From contig DATMRF010000144.1 of assembly GCA_035566435.1 (NCBI GenBank), forward strand, positions 62,001-126,000: a stretch of DNA of 64,000 nucleotides, read 5' to 3'. Below are positions 51,696-60,765 of the stretch, piece by piece. How positions within the stretch are numbered: the stretch's first letter is position 1; each line of letters begins with the position of its first letter. Made by a program: the position numbers and the translations under genes. The notes beneath the pieces are model-generated. The model was not told the DNA's origin. It searched no databases and saw nothing but the letters and a program-made list of their open reading frames with translations. This DNA is from DATMRF01 sp035566435 (GTDB lineage Bacteria; Verrucomicrobiota; Verrucomicrobiia; Limisphaerales; UBA8199).

Positions 51696-53315
51696 TTAAG
51701 GTTGTTCGACCGTACTGTAAAACTGACGCGTTTGGCCTGTGCCGATCGTAATAGTCACCCGCGCCTGACCGTTCGCGTCCAATGCCAGCGGATTGGTCAG
51801 GCTGGACCAGGTCGTGCCAGCAGTCCCCAACGCACTGCTGGCCCGCACCGAGATCTTGGACAGGCGAGTCGAGTCGATCGGGGTCCCGTTCGCCGTGCCA
51901 ACCACCAATTGCAGTTGCGTCCGGTTCAGAAATTGCGGCGAAAGCAGCTTCAGCGGCGACGACACAGGGACCGAGGCATCCACGCAAATGCCGCCGATAG
52001 TGCTTCGGGCGTAGATGCGTCCGTTGCTGAAAGCCGGGCTGTTCCAGCACTTGCCCCGCGCGCTCGGGCTGAAGTTAAAGGCCTGGTACCGGGCCAACTC
52101 GTGGTACGCGTCGGGCGCAGGTTGAACCACGACCAACTGTCCGTCCTCGGTCAGCACCAGCAGATTCGTTCCGACGAGAATGAGGCCGCCCATCCCGAAA
52201 TTGTTGGTCGACCATTGCAGATTCCCGGTGGCCAGCTCAATGCAGTTGAGCGGCGTGGTAAGAAACGTAGTGTTGTCCCCGCACAGCGTATAGATATAGC
52301 CTTGAAAGCAGATAGGTGTCATCCAGATGCTGCGGTAATTGAGGCCCGTCTTGTAATAAAGCTGTTGGACCGTCCACGTGCCGTTGGTCAGCGTGACTTG
52401 CGCGGCGGTTGCGCCCCGGCCATAAGACGCGGTGCAGAAAACGATGTTCGAATAAACCACCGGCGACGCGCCCATCGAAACGGCGATGGGAAAGAATGGA
52501 TAAGTGAATTTCCACAGGAAATTACCCGACGTGCGGTCCAGTGAGACCAGGCCCGTCTGAGTGGCAAAAATCACCTGCCGCACTCCTTGGATCGTCGCCA
52601 CGATCGGCGTGGTGTGAGTAACACCTTCGTTTTGGGAGCTCCAGGCCAAACCGCCGTCACTCGCGCGAAAGGCCGCCAGCGTCTGGCTGTCCAGCGCCGT
52701 ATTCAGGTTTACGAAAACAAGGTCATTATCGAGGCAGGGGGACGCCGCATTGTCCCAGCCGATCCTGCTGGCGCCATACGAAGAGACCAGGTCGTTGCTC
52801 CAAGTGACCGCGCCATTCGTAACGTTCAGGCAAACCAGGTGCAGCAGCCCTGAGAGCGCGATGACATGGTCATCTTTGACCGTAGGCGTTGTGCGCGGAC
52901 CGTCGCCGGTGTCGTAGGGAAACGCTCCTGCACCGCCGTTAGCATTAACGCTCGGATCCCAGGGCTCAACGTCAATCGGGGCGGCCCAAATGTTGGTGCC
53001 GGTGGCAGCGTCCACCGCGACGCAATATTCCTGCAAAATGCCGCTGCCGTCGTCTTTGGACATCATAGCGAATGCCCGCCCCTGGCTGACTGCGAACGAG
53101 CTAAAACCGTTCGTGAGCGACATGTTCGCCCAAACCACCACCGGACCCGTCGCCGGCCAGTTCGTGGCGATCAGCTCAGGAGAAATTCCGTCCGTGGTGG
53201 GTCCCCGGTACTGCGGCCAGTCGCCGGCCAGAACGCTTGTGGCGCAAAGCATGATCAAACCGATGGCCGCTGTTCTTCCCTTTTGATCCGCACTGAGCGT
53301 AGGAGGCTCGCTCAT
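51696..53315 (-). CDS. secreted PQQ-like propeller with extra C-terminal module
   Basis: About 539 residues from the ATG at 53315 (two codons upstream is another). The signal segment (IGLIMLCATSVLAG) is followed by DWPQYRGPTTDGISPELIA and blades such as LVSLDRTSGNFLWKFTYPF. The last 75 residues (from LKLLSPQFLNRTQLQLVVG to RQFYSTVEQP) are not propeller. They resemble the C-terminal module ending RFYR in the S53 peptidase and in the paralog at 26857-27780. The protein is probably surface-exposed; its function is unknown. Confidence 0.85.
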   Translation of the reverse strand: MSEPPTLSADQKGRTAAIGLIMLCATSVLAGDWPQYRGPTTDGISPELIATNWPATGPVVVWANMSLTNGFSSFAVSQGRAFAMMSKDDGSGILQEYCVAVDAATGTNIWAAPIDVEPWDPSVNANGGAGAFPYDTGDGPRTTPTVKDDHVIALSGLLHLVCLNVTNGAVTWSNDLVSSYGASRIGWDNAASPCLDNDLVFVNLNTALDSQTLAAFRASDGGLAWSSQNEGVTHTTPIVATIQGVRQVIFATQTGLVSLDRTSGNFLWKFTYPFFPIAVSMGASPVVYSNIVFCTASYGRGATAAQVTLTNGTWTVQQLYYKTGLNYRSIWMTPICFQGYIYTLCGDNTTFLTTPLNCIELATGNLQWSTNNFGMGGLILVGTNLLVLTEDGQLVVVQPAPDAYHELARYQAFNFSPSARGKCWNSPAFSNGRIYARSTIGGICVDASVPVSSPLKLLSPQFLNRTQLQLVVGTANGTPIDSTRLSKISVRASSALGTAGTTWSSLTNPLALDANGQARVTITIGTGQTRQFYSTVEQP

Positions 53316-53487
53316 AAACAATATGAAACCCTATCACCGATTGCCTCCCGTGCCAAACGGCCAGATCCTCTGGATCCTCCTCGTCCTCTTTCTTTTCCTC
53401 ACCTTCCCCCGCCGCGCCGAAGTCTCTCGCCAAGGCGGGTCGTAATCGTCCTCGTCGTCGTCCTCGTAATCGATCCGCCCTCCCGCT

Positions 53488-54777
53488 CTACTCAGACCCC
53501 ACGCAAAACAGATGCTTCTCCCCTCGAATCAAAATCCGATTTGCTGCCGGGACCGGCGAAGCGATGACTCGCTCCCCCATTTTGTTCTCCGCCAGCAGCT
53601 CAAACTTCCCTTCCACTCCTGCCACAAATACCGTTCCATCCTCCCGCGCCGCGTAGAGCTTTCCGCCCGCAACCATTGGGGATGCATAATAATTCGCACT
53701 GGCCTTGGGGAACGCATCCCGCCACTGCGTTTTCCCGGTCGCCGGGTCGAGACATTCGATTTCCCCGCGGTCTCGCAACAGGTAAACGCGGCCCTCGTAT
53801 TCCACCGGCGTGGGTACGAACGTGCCCGTGTCCTCGCGCTTCCACAAGCGGTGCGTGGTCGTGACATCGCCGGCACCGCCCAGTCGGGTGCCATAGAGCA
53901 GCGGTTGACCGCGATCCGACCGCCCGCTGGCCACTACCACAGCCTGGCCTGCCACCACCGGTGACGCGACCGCCGGCCAGTTCGGTTTCGATTCGGGGTT
54001 GAAATCGCCGCTCCACCACAGCAGCTTGCCGTCCGCCGCATCGTGCGCCGTCAGATGCTGTCCGCCCCAGACCAGCAGCGCTTCCTTGCCGTGATGCTGA
54101 ATCAGCAGCGGTGACGTGTAGGCGTTATCGCCTTCCACCGGCGTCTCGTAATTGCGCGCAACTTTCCAGTGAAGCTCGCCGTTCGCCTTGCCGAAGGCCG
54201 CCAGCCATGACTCTCCGTGATGCATACGGGCGATGACCACATCGTTCTCGGTCAACACAGGCGATGTCCCTTGGTCCCAGTAAAGCGTCTCCGGGCCGAA
54301 CCCCTCGATCAGATTCGTCTGCCATCGCACCTTGCCGTCGAAATCCAGCGCGGCGAGCGTGCCGCTCTTAAAATAGACAAACAGACTCTTGCCGTCGGTG
54401 GCGGGCGACGGATTGCTGCCCGACCCGTTCCGATGCCGGCCGGCCTGTTCCTTTCCAAAGATGGTCTGCCACAGCCCTTTTCCGGTCCAGTCAAAAGCCA
54501 GCGCCGCGTCCGCGCCGTTCGTCGGCGCGGACAGGTAGATCCGTTTGTCCCAAACGATTGGCGTCGAGCAGCCCTTGCCGGGCAGCTCAGTGCTCCAAGC
54601 CACATCCGTCGCGTCCCACCTCACCGGATAGTTGCCTTGAGCGGTGCTGCCGTTGTCCCGCGGCCCTCGCCAGTGCGGCCAGTTCACGGAATCTTCGGCG
54701 TTGACCGGGGAGGCGGCCAGCGAGAGCAGACCAACCGCAGTCAGCCAACGGGTCTCGCGGAAAAACCTCGACACCAT
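53488..54777 (-). CDS. secreted PQQ-like beta-propeller protein
   Basis: About 429 residues from the ATG at 54777; in-frame ATGs at 54789 and 54798 also exist. The start MVSRFFRETRWLTAVGLLSL gives a signal peptide ending SPVNA-ED. The mature start is VNWPHWRGPRDNGSTAQG, and blades such as LAALDFDGKVRWQTNL follow. It belongs to the minus-strand series with the TonB-like lipoprotein (57 bases upstream) and cytochromes. Confidence 0.85.
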   Translation of the reverse strand: MVSRFFRETRWLTAVGLLSLAASPVNAEDSVNWPHWRGPRDNGSTAQGNYPVRWDATDVAWSTELPGKGCSTPIVWDKRIYLSAPTNGADAALAFDWTGKGLWQTIFGKEQAGRHRNGSGSNPSPATDGKSLFVYFKSGTLAALDFDGKVRWQTNLIEGFGPETLYWDQGTSPVLTENDVVIARMHHGESWLAAFGKANGELHWKVARNYETPVEGDNAYTSPLLIQHHGKEALLVWGGQHLTAHDAADGKLLWWSGDFNPESKPNWPAVASPVVAGQAVVVASGRSDRGQPLLYGTRLGGAGDVTTTHRLWKREDTGTFVPTPVEYEGRVYLLRDRGEIECLDPATGKTQWRDAFPKASANYYASPMVAGGKLYAAREDGTVFVAGVEGKFELLAENKMGERVIASPVPAANRILIRGEKHLFCVGSE

Positions 54778-54834
54778 GAATGCTTCCATGCCGGTCATTC
54801 AACGCCGAACCCGGTCGGATCTCAAGCGTAAGCC

Positions 54835-55512
54835 TCACCTCTGCAAGATATACAAGAAAGGGGACTGGACCCACCGTTTTTCACCGGGCGGGAACTTCCA
54901 TTTCCTTTGGACCCAACTAACCGTATGATCATCCAGCTCCTTATGTCCGCTGCTCACAATCGCCCGAGCACTTTCGATCTCGCCGGACGGCGCAACCTTC
55001 ACCTCGACGATTACTAATCCCGTTTCCCTTCGCTGCATGATGCCAACGGGGTAATAAGGCGGCGGATAAAACCCACCTGGCGGAGGCTGTGCCTTGGGAT
55101 AAACAATCGGAGCAATAAACTGGCGCAAGTCGGCCTCTTCAGCTTTTGCCGTCGGCATTTTCCAATGCTTCTCCACCCAGTCCCGCGTGTACTCGTCGTA
55201 TAACTTCGCCTGGCTAGGTTTGGAAATGACCACCTTTTGAATCGAACCATCTCGAGCTGCGGAAATGGTCAGCTCCAAAGCCGCGTATTTACTCAGCAGA
55301 AAGGCCGCTTCCGGCAGCACCGGGGGCGGACGCTCCGGGTCGATGGGCCCGCCGGCAGGTTCCTCCGTTCCGGCCGCGGATTGCGCTTCCATTGCGGGCC
55401 GCGACGCCGAGGTCGATTGGCACCCGGTCGCGGATAACGCCGCCACCATCACCCAACTTGGCCACCATCCCGCCCGCACCGCCAACCACCCCACGAGCGC
55501 TGAACTTGTCAT
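54835..55512 (-). CDS. TonB-like lipoprotein with two TonB C-terminal modules
   Basis: About 225 residues from the ATG at 55512. The signal segment has a lipobox-like LSATGC, so the mature protein is probably lipid-anchored. Two similar modules follow: LELTISAARDGSIQKVVIS with a later WVEKHWKMP, and GLVIVEVKVAPSGEIESA with WVQRKWKFPPG. This is the beta-strand/helix pattern of TonB C-terminal domains. A proline-rich segment (PKAQPPPGGFYPPPYYP) links them. TonB proteins normally transmit inner-membrane energy to outer-membrane receptors through an N-terminal helix; here a lipid anchor would replace it. That makes the role uncertain. Confidence 0.75.
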   Translation of the reverse strand: MTSSALVGWLAVRAGWWPSWVMVAALSATGCQSTSASRPAMEAQSAAGTEEPAGGPIDPERPPPVLPEAAFLLSKYAALELTISAARDGSIQKVVISKPSQAKLYDEYTRDWVEKHWKMPTAKAEEADLRQFIAPIVYPKAQPPPGGFYPPPYYPVGIMQRRETGLVIVEVKVAPSGEIESARAIVSSGHKELDDHTVSWVQRKWKFPPGEKRWVQSPFLYILQR

Positions 55513-55567
55513 GGCTGCATGAAACCACAGCCACAACCCGCGATCAATTCCGTGCTCCGTTCGTGGG

Positions 55568-56383
55568 TCACTCAAATTCGCTCTTCTGCGGAGCGGCTCT
55601 TGCTCCTTCAGGATCGGGCGGCTGCATGCGAAGGAACTTTACTTCGTCCGGGGTGACCTCCAGTCCGACGTTCCCAAACGAATTGTAAACGAAGGTCAGC
55701 ACGTTGGCGATATCGTCGTCGCCAAGGGGAAACTTAGGCATGCTATTGTTGAATTTCCTTCCGTTGACAATCACCTCTCCCTGCCGGCCATTGATCACGA
55801 TTTTTATCGCTCGGTTCTTGTCCGCATTCAAAAAATCCGAGCTCGCCAGGGGCGGAAACACATTCGGCAGCCCTTGGCCCGTTGGCTGATGACAGGCCGC
55901 GCAGATGGAGGTAAACAGCCGCCGGCCAAGCTCGATTCTCTCAGTTTTGGATTTTGGTCCGCCGGCCGGAGGTGCCACGCCACGGACCCCGCCCCCAGTC
56001 ACCCAATTCCGGATTGTTAACCGTTCCTCGTCGGTGAGCGCCAGCGATTCAGGACTATTCGCGATGGGCATTGATTCCTTGAAATAAGTTCCCTTCCAGG
56101 CGTCCCACACCCTTCTCTTGATCTCCCACCGGTCAGCAGAAGCCGTCCGGTAATCCAGCCAGTTGTACACAAACCGGGCCTGCTCGTTATGACATCGGGA
56201 GCACTTGCCCATGATGATAGGCAATACGTCCCTGAGGTACGTTGGTGCTTGATTTGTCGATTCGGTCGCTGCGGCTGCGCTCTGCGCCAAAGCCCGGCCG
56301 CTCGCTGCGCACGTGAGCGCGGCCAGCAGGCACGCTCGAATTAACCGCGACCGCTTGCCGTTAGGACATATGAACGTGTGCAT
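55568..56383 (-). CDS. periplasmic cytochrome c with two heme sites
   Basis: A 271-residue protein with a signal peptide (LIRACLLAALTCAASGRALA) and two CxxCH sites: CSRCH in YLRDVLPIIMGKCSRCH, resembling planctomycete-type cytochrome domains, and CAACH in RLFTSICAACHQPTGQGLP, a class I cytochrome c domain with a plausible Met ligand in NNSMPKFPLGDDDIANV. It would carry electrons in the periplasm. It lies between the porin gene (44 bases upstream) and the TonB-like lipoprotein gene. Confidence 0.9.
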   Translation of the reverse strand: MHTFICPNGKRSRLIRACLLAALTCAASGRALAQSAAAATESTNQAPTYLRDVLPIIMGKCSRCHNEQARFVYNWLDYRTASADRWEIKRRVWDAWKGTYFKESMPIANSPESLALTDEERLTIRNWVTGGGVRGVAPPAGGPKSKTERIELGRRLFTSICAACHQPTGQGLPNVFPPLASSDFLNADKNRAIKIVINGRQGEVIVNGRKFNNSMPKFPLGDDDIANVLTFVYNSFGNVGLEVTPDEVKFLRMQPPDPEGARAAPQKSEFE

Positions 56384-56427
56384 AACTGAATTGGTAATGA
56401 TTGGTTTGGACGTTCAACCCGAAGGTT

Positions 56428-57810
56428 TCAAAACCCATAGGAAAGCTGAAACACCAGCCGGTCCTTCTCACCCGGGTCATTGCTGTGCAGGAACTCATAG
56501 TCGCCTTCAAACAGCAGCGTATTCGAGATGTAGTAGATATACCCCACCGTGTACCGCCGCGTCTTGAGGCCCAGACCATCGTGGACCGTGTCATACCGGT
56601 TCACCAGTTCCACGTTGTTGATGAACGGCCAATCCAGGTTCAACCCGGCCAGCTTGTAGCCCGCCTGCACCCACCATCCCTCGGGATGGACTACTCCCCC
56701 GTCGTCGCTCCCATACCAGCTGCGCATATACTCGCCCTTGACCTCGAAGCTCGATCCCAAATGCAAGCTCGCGTCCGCCACGGCCGCAGACCAGGTATGC
56801 TGCCCTGCGTCATCCCATTCCCCCGATTGGCCCGAAAGACCTAGCTCCACGTCGTAATGAGGCTTGAACGGCATGAACAAGCCCACACGCGCGCCGCCGC
56901 TCGGGTTGCCGTGCAAATTCGCCACCGCATTGTCCAGGCGCAAACCCACGTTCCCACCCAAATCCAGCGCTCCGGCGTTCCCGGTGCCATCCGCTGAACT
57001 TGGCCCATTCACACCCCACACGGAATAGTTAAGCATCTTCCCCATTTCCCCCAACGGGACGGCCCCTCGTAACTCTGCCCCCACCCCTGAACCGGGAAGC
57101 AGCGCGCGCGGCAATGGATCATCAGGAATCTTGTTCAGCCAGCCCGCCGTCCGCTCGCTATACGTGCCCAGCGGCAGCAATAGGTTTCCGGCCGACAAGG
57201 TCACATAATCATTCATCAGGTAGTTCAACTGCGCGAAGCTCAGATTGACGGTGGTAGTCCTCCCGCTGCTGGCCGGCGCGTTATTCTGCAAAATAAAGTC
57301 GAAACCGGCTTCGAACAGGACTTTTTCTCCGCCACGATACAGGAAAATGGGCGCAAAATCCGCGAACAGAAACGTCCCGTGCTGCCCGGAAGTCTTGGCG
57401 TATTGAACCTCTGCATCCCCCAGAATCGAGAAGTTATGGTTGACGGTGGCCTCGTCCAGCGGCATCCGCGGCAGTGGCTCCGCTGGCACCCCCATCGTCG
57501 CTTTTTCTTGCACGTCCGAGACCGTTCGTTGGGTCTCACCTAGCTTTTTCTCCAGTTCCTGGATTCTTTGTTGATCCTGTTCGTGAGTTTTTTGATCTTG
57601 CTCGTGGACCTGCGAGTCCTGCGCATGCGTTTTCTCCAGTTGCTCGATCCGTTGGTCCTGTTTTTCGACCTTTTGGCCCAGTTTGTTGATCATCTCTTTT
57701 AACTCGTTGAACTGCTGGTCGTCGATGGCGGCCGCAGTCCGGCCCGGCAGCGCGACCGCCAGCGCGCAGCATACCGCCGCGCATCCTGAAGCGAAGGAAC
57801 GTGTTTTCAT
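56428..57810 (-). CDS. outer-membrane porin with N-terminal coiled coil
   Basis: A 460-residue protein with a signal peptide (MKTRSFASGC, core, TAAA). The coiled coil of about 70 residues is rich in Gln/Asp/Glu repeats (EKQDQRIEQLEKTHAQDSQ and VHEQDQKTHEQDQQRIQ). A beta-barrel follows with alternating strands and a C-terminal LVFQLSYGF ending in aromatic Phe, as expected for BAM recognition. The general plan resembles phosphate-selective OprO/OprP-type porins with a trimerising coiled coil. It is flanked by two c-type cytochrome genes on the same strand. Its permeant is unknown. Confidence 0.85.
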   Translation of the reverse strand: MKTRSFASGCAAVCCALAVALPGRTAAAIDDQQFNELKEMINKLGQKVEKQDQRIEQLEKTHAQDSQVHEQDQKTHEQDQQRIQELEKKLGETQRTVSDVQEKATMGVPAEPLPRMPLDEATVNHNFSILGDAEVQYAKTSGQHGTFLFADFAPIFLYRGGEKVLFEAGFDFILQNNAPASSGRTTTVNLSFAQLNYLMNDYVTLSAGNLLLPLGTYSERTAGWLNKIPDDPLPRALLPGSGVGAELRGAVPLGEMGKMLNYSVWGVNGPSSADGTGNAGALDLGGNVGLRLDNAVANLHGNPSGGARVGLFMPFKPHYDVELGLSGQSGEWDDAGQHTWSAAVADASLHLGSSFEVKGEYMRSWYGSDDGGVVHPEGWWVQAGYKLAGLNLDWPFINNVELVNRYDTVHDGLGLKTRRYTVGYIYYISNTLLFEGDYEFLHSNDPGEKDRLVFQLSYGF

Positions 57811-57847
57811 GGTAATGTTTCTCTCGTTTCAATTCTGGTTCAACCGC

Positions 57848-58234
57848 TTATCGCCCGCTGTTGTCCTGCAGGTACTTGAGGATCGTGCGGGATTGCTCCG
57901 CCGGGAGGTTTGCCCGCACCCGCATGTGAAGCAGAATCGTCTTCCATTGCGCCGCGGTCCGCTCGGTGGGGTATCGCTCCGGGTGGCACCGGTTGCAATG
58001 CATCGAATAAAGCTCCGCTCCGGTGAGTTTCTTCGGGGCGGCTTTCGGCTTCGCTTTTGAAGTGTCAGCCGCGCCCCTTTGCTCGGCCGGTTTTTCTGTT
58101 TTGGACGTCGTTTCGCCTTTGTCTTCCGCCGCCGTTGCCGGCGCGAGCGGAACCAGGGCGGCCGCAACGACCGCCAGACTCAGCGCGGTCCGCAGTCGTG
58201 ACTTGAAGGGTCCTATCGGGTTTATGCTTTTCAT
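57848..58234 (-). CDS. small monoheme cytochrome c
   Basis: A 128-residue protein from the ATG at 58234 (an ATG two codons upstream is possible). A signal peptide (LSLAVVAAALVPLAPATAA) is followed by a Lys/Ala/Pro-rich linker and one heme site, CNRCH in LYSMHCNRCHPERYPTERT. The downstream Met in HMRVRANLPAEQSR may be the sixth ligand. It precedes the porin gene by 37 bases and is the first gene of the minus-strand series running to 50897. Confidence 0.87.
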   Translation of the reverse strand: MKSINPIGPFKSRLRTALSLAVVAAALVPLAPATAAEDKGETTSKTEKPAEQRGAADTSKAKPKAAPKKLTGAELYSMHCNRCHPERYPTERTAAQWKTILLHMRVRANLPAEQSRTILKYLQDNSGR

Positions 58235-58240
58235 AATCAA

Positions 58241-58750
58241 GACTTAAGTGTGGGACGGGACTAAGCTCGCAAATTTTTGGCGGGCTCTCAACTTTTTTCT
58301 TGCACCTTTCTCTTGCTCAGAAATTTGTTTCGCTCGCCAGGGCCTCATCCATACCCGGTGCGCTCGGCAGCCATCGGCCCTCTTTTGGCATTGGCACTCG
58401 GCGCGCGTCCCATTCCTCCCATCCTCTCCCATCTGAACTCACAGTTGTCACGCGCGCCGGAAAAGCCTCCCGTATTCTCCAAAGCCTTCCTCACCGCCCC
58501 CCTCGACACTGCACTGAACATGCTGGCCGGTGCACTCCAATCCAACCACTCACGCCATCCCGTCACGTCTCACGTTTCACGCATCACATATTACGCTCCC
58601 AGGCTCCGACGCTCCAACGCTGCCACCCCCTGGCACGGCCTCCGATAGTTTGGCAACCCGTATGCTGGCAGATAGCAAGTGCGCTTGCGGCAGCAGTTTT
58701 TCGGTGACGTGCTCGACCGGTTCCGATGGTTTCGGTGCGGAGGTTGGTGT
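58241..58750. other. divergent intergenic region
   Basis: About 510 bases between the cytochrome gene (minus) and the secreted unknown (plus), with no convincing gene. It must hold both promoters. It also contains the second copy of the 18-bp dispersed sequence at 58570-58587. Confidence 0.55.
58570..58587 (-). repeat. 18-bp dispersed sequence, copy 2
   Basis: TCACGTTTCACGCATCAC is the exact reverse complement of 27791-27808. Confidence 0.7.
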
Positions 58751-59590
58751 ATGGGCCTGGTGCTTTGGGTGGCCCCGGTGGCAGGCGCAGCCGGCGCCGA
58801 TGCGGTTCCCGCAGACCGATTCTGGGCCGTCACTCCCGCGTTGACCCTCGAAGTTGACGACAGCGCAACCAGCACCGATTGGAGGGATCGTTTCAACTAT
58901 GAACTGTTCAAAAACCAGACATTACTGTTCGACCGGCTTGGACCACCAGCCGGCTACGAATTGACTCGGCTGGGGCAAGTCCGGGGCTCGGGGATGTTCG
59001 CGGAGATGAGTTCGCGCGCCGTTGGTGCTTTCGAGCGGGCGTTCCAGGATAGCGCCCAGGAGACCGCGCTGGCGTTCTTCCCGGTGGATGAATGGCTGGA
59101 AATCCTGCCCCCGGGCAAATGGCAGGGCTTCGCCCAAGGCTTATTCCACGGTTCCTTTGGCAATACTGCCGAACAGGAGTTGATGGACCTCTCGCCCACC
59201 TATTCGGCTTCGGAATCCTCGTGGCGCAATGCAGGAAATGACGGGACGCTCCGTTACGGCATCCGTCCTCGTACCGCTCCCTACTTCTACATCGCTTCGC
59301 TAATCGGCCACTTTGAAGGCCGGCCCGCCCTCGCCATCGACGCCCGCGCCCGGTACCTCCCCTTCAACCGGGTCCAGACCACGGTCGCGGCGACGATCGC
59401 CCTGCCGGATGCTTTTGAACTGAGCTTGAGCGCTGTGTCGGAACCCCTGCGCGCCTCTCACACCACCTCGACTGCCGCCCGCCTGCAGCGAGTCGTCGGG
59501 CAGGGGCCATCGGCCGCTGCGGTATTTATCGGGTTCCTTCATGATGCTTCCGAAACCGCAGTGGTCTTCGGCCTGTCGCGGCCGTGGTAG
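58751..59590 (+). CDS. secreted protein of unknown function
   Basis: About 279 residues from the ATG at 58751, which opens directly on a signal peptide (MGLVLWVAPVAGAAGADA); a longer start at 58679 would add a Cys/Arg-rich leader. The mature protein is acidic to neutral and beta-rich toward the end (ALAIDARARYLPFNRVQ, AFELSLSAVSEPLRA, AAAVFIGFLHDASETAVVF), with a terminal GLSRPW. The last third could be strands of a small barrel or of a DUF3187-like outer-membrane fold, but I do not recognise a family. Confidence 0.68.
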   Translation: MGLVLWVAPVAGAAGADAVPADRFWAVTPALTLEVDDSATSTDWRDRFNYELFKNQTLLFDRLGPPAGYELTRLGQVRGSGMFAEMSSRAVGAFERAFQDSAQETALAFFPVDEWLEILPPGKWQGFAQGLFHGSFGNTAEQELMDLSPTYSASESSWRNAGNDGTLRYGIRPRTAPYFYIASLIGHFEGRPALAIDARARYLPFNRVQTTVAATIALPDAFELSLSAVSEPLRASHTTSTAARLQRVVGQGPSAAAVFIGFLHDASETAVVFGLSRPW

Positions 59591-59708
59591 CATACTGCTG
59601 ATCCGTACCAGCCCGCGCAGAGCTCGAAACCTTGAATGCTTTCAGACCGAAGGGTCATGCGCCTGAAAAATAAGTGCAAAACGGGCGGCCACCGGCTACA
59701 AGACCAGC

Positions 59709-60482
59709 ATGAGCAATTCTCAACCTCGCACATCACAGAACCTGGGCGGTTTTCAAATGGCCCTCCTGGTCTTCACCGTCATCGTGTTGTCCGCTCTGGT
59801 GGTGGACACCGTCATGGTCTTGCCGCCGGAGATATCAAGTCTGATCCACATGATCGACACCTTCGGTTGCGCGGTTTTTTTCGGCGACTTTTGCTACCGG
59901 TTTTATCACGCGGAATCCAAACTCGCCTTCATGAAATGGGGGTGGATCGACCTGATCGCGTGCGTGCCAAATCTCCAGATTTTCCGGTGGGGACGGTTGG
60001 TCCGAGTGCTTCGGGTGATCCGGTTGCTTCGCGGGGTTCGCTCGGTCCAGATCGTCTTGCAGGCCGTGTTCTAGCACAAACTGCGTGGCGGCGTGGCCTC
60101 GGTGATCTTCAGCGCCATACTACTCGTCGGGTTCGCTTCGGCTTCGATCCTGGTGTTCGAGCGCCAACCCGAGTCGAACATAAAGACCGCCGAGGATGCT
60201 CTGTGGTGGAGCATCACCACCATCACTACCGTCGGTTATGGTGATCGGTATCCCGTCACGACCGAAGGCCGGGTCATCGGCGCCATCCTGATGATAGCCG
60301 GCGTTAGCATGTTCGGGTGCCTAAGCGGTATGGCCGCATCCTTCTTTTTGGGAACGCACCCGGAGAAAACGCCCGAACTCAAGGAGGTCCTGGCTTGCTT
60401 GGATCAGCTTCACGCCAAGCTGGACGCGCTCAGTGGAAAATCGGCAGACACCAAGGCGGTCCACCCGCCCGTTCTCCCGTGA
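59709..60482 (+). pseudogene. voltage-gated K+ channel interrupted by an in-frame TAG
   Basis: A single reading frame spans 59709-60482, broken only by TAG at 60072-60074. The first part (121 residues) is a voltage-sensor domain with S1-S3 helices and an arginine-rich S4 (RLVRVLRVIRLLR). The second part has S5, the pore with the filter TTVGYGD (at about 60225-60245), S6 and a short cytoplasmic tail. The stop lies in the S4-S5 linker (IVLQAVF-stop-HKLRGG). A GTG at 60093 could restart translation and make a separate pore-only protein. One nonsense change in CAG, GAG, AAG or TTG would explain it. It could be a recent pseudogene, a sequencing error or a true split gene. Confidence 0.8.
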
Positions 60483-60653
60483 TCTGTGCTTGACGTCTTC
60501 GCACTCCGCGATAGGCTCGCGGTGTGAGATCGGCCCAAAACGAGCTGCCGCCCGGCCGCGCGCCAAACGGAAAGGAGTCGAGTTTTCTCCTTTCTCGCTC
60601 CTGCTGCTCGGCATCGCACGGCAGGAGCCATCAGAACCCAGAAGGAATCGCTT

Positions 60654-60765
60654 ATGCTCGCTGACAAACCCACCCTCGCCAAGCTTAAGAAATTCGCCAA
60701 AGTGTTCGCCGATGCCCGCGACCGCGACGCAAACGAGTCCGACACGGTCACGTTAGTGGATGAGC
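60654..60765 (+). pseudogene. possible N-terminal fragment of a type I restriction-like protein
   Basis: The frame from the ATG at 60654 begins MLADKPTLAKLKKFAKVFAD and DRDANESDTVT, which resembles the start of HSDR_N-type restriction proteins (typically a helix, then SDTV before the nuclease core). After about residue 37 the frame loses any similarity in style and becomes Ser/Arg-rich. It is probably a truncated remnant; the resemblance is from memory and weak. Confidence 0.3.

Noticed and set aside
51519..52544. 341-residue open frame on the plus strand
   Set aside because: Antisense to the pseudopilin and the propeller at 51696-53315; no recognisable domain.
127..54777. Calling the propellers PQQ-dependent dehydrogenases
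   Set aside because: They have PQQ-like blades, but I see no adjacent-cysteine disulfide, no calcium-ligand set and no heme domain of true quinoprotein dehydrogenases.
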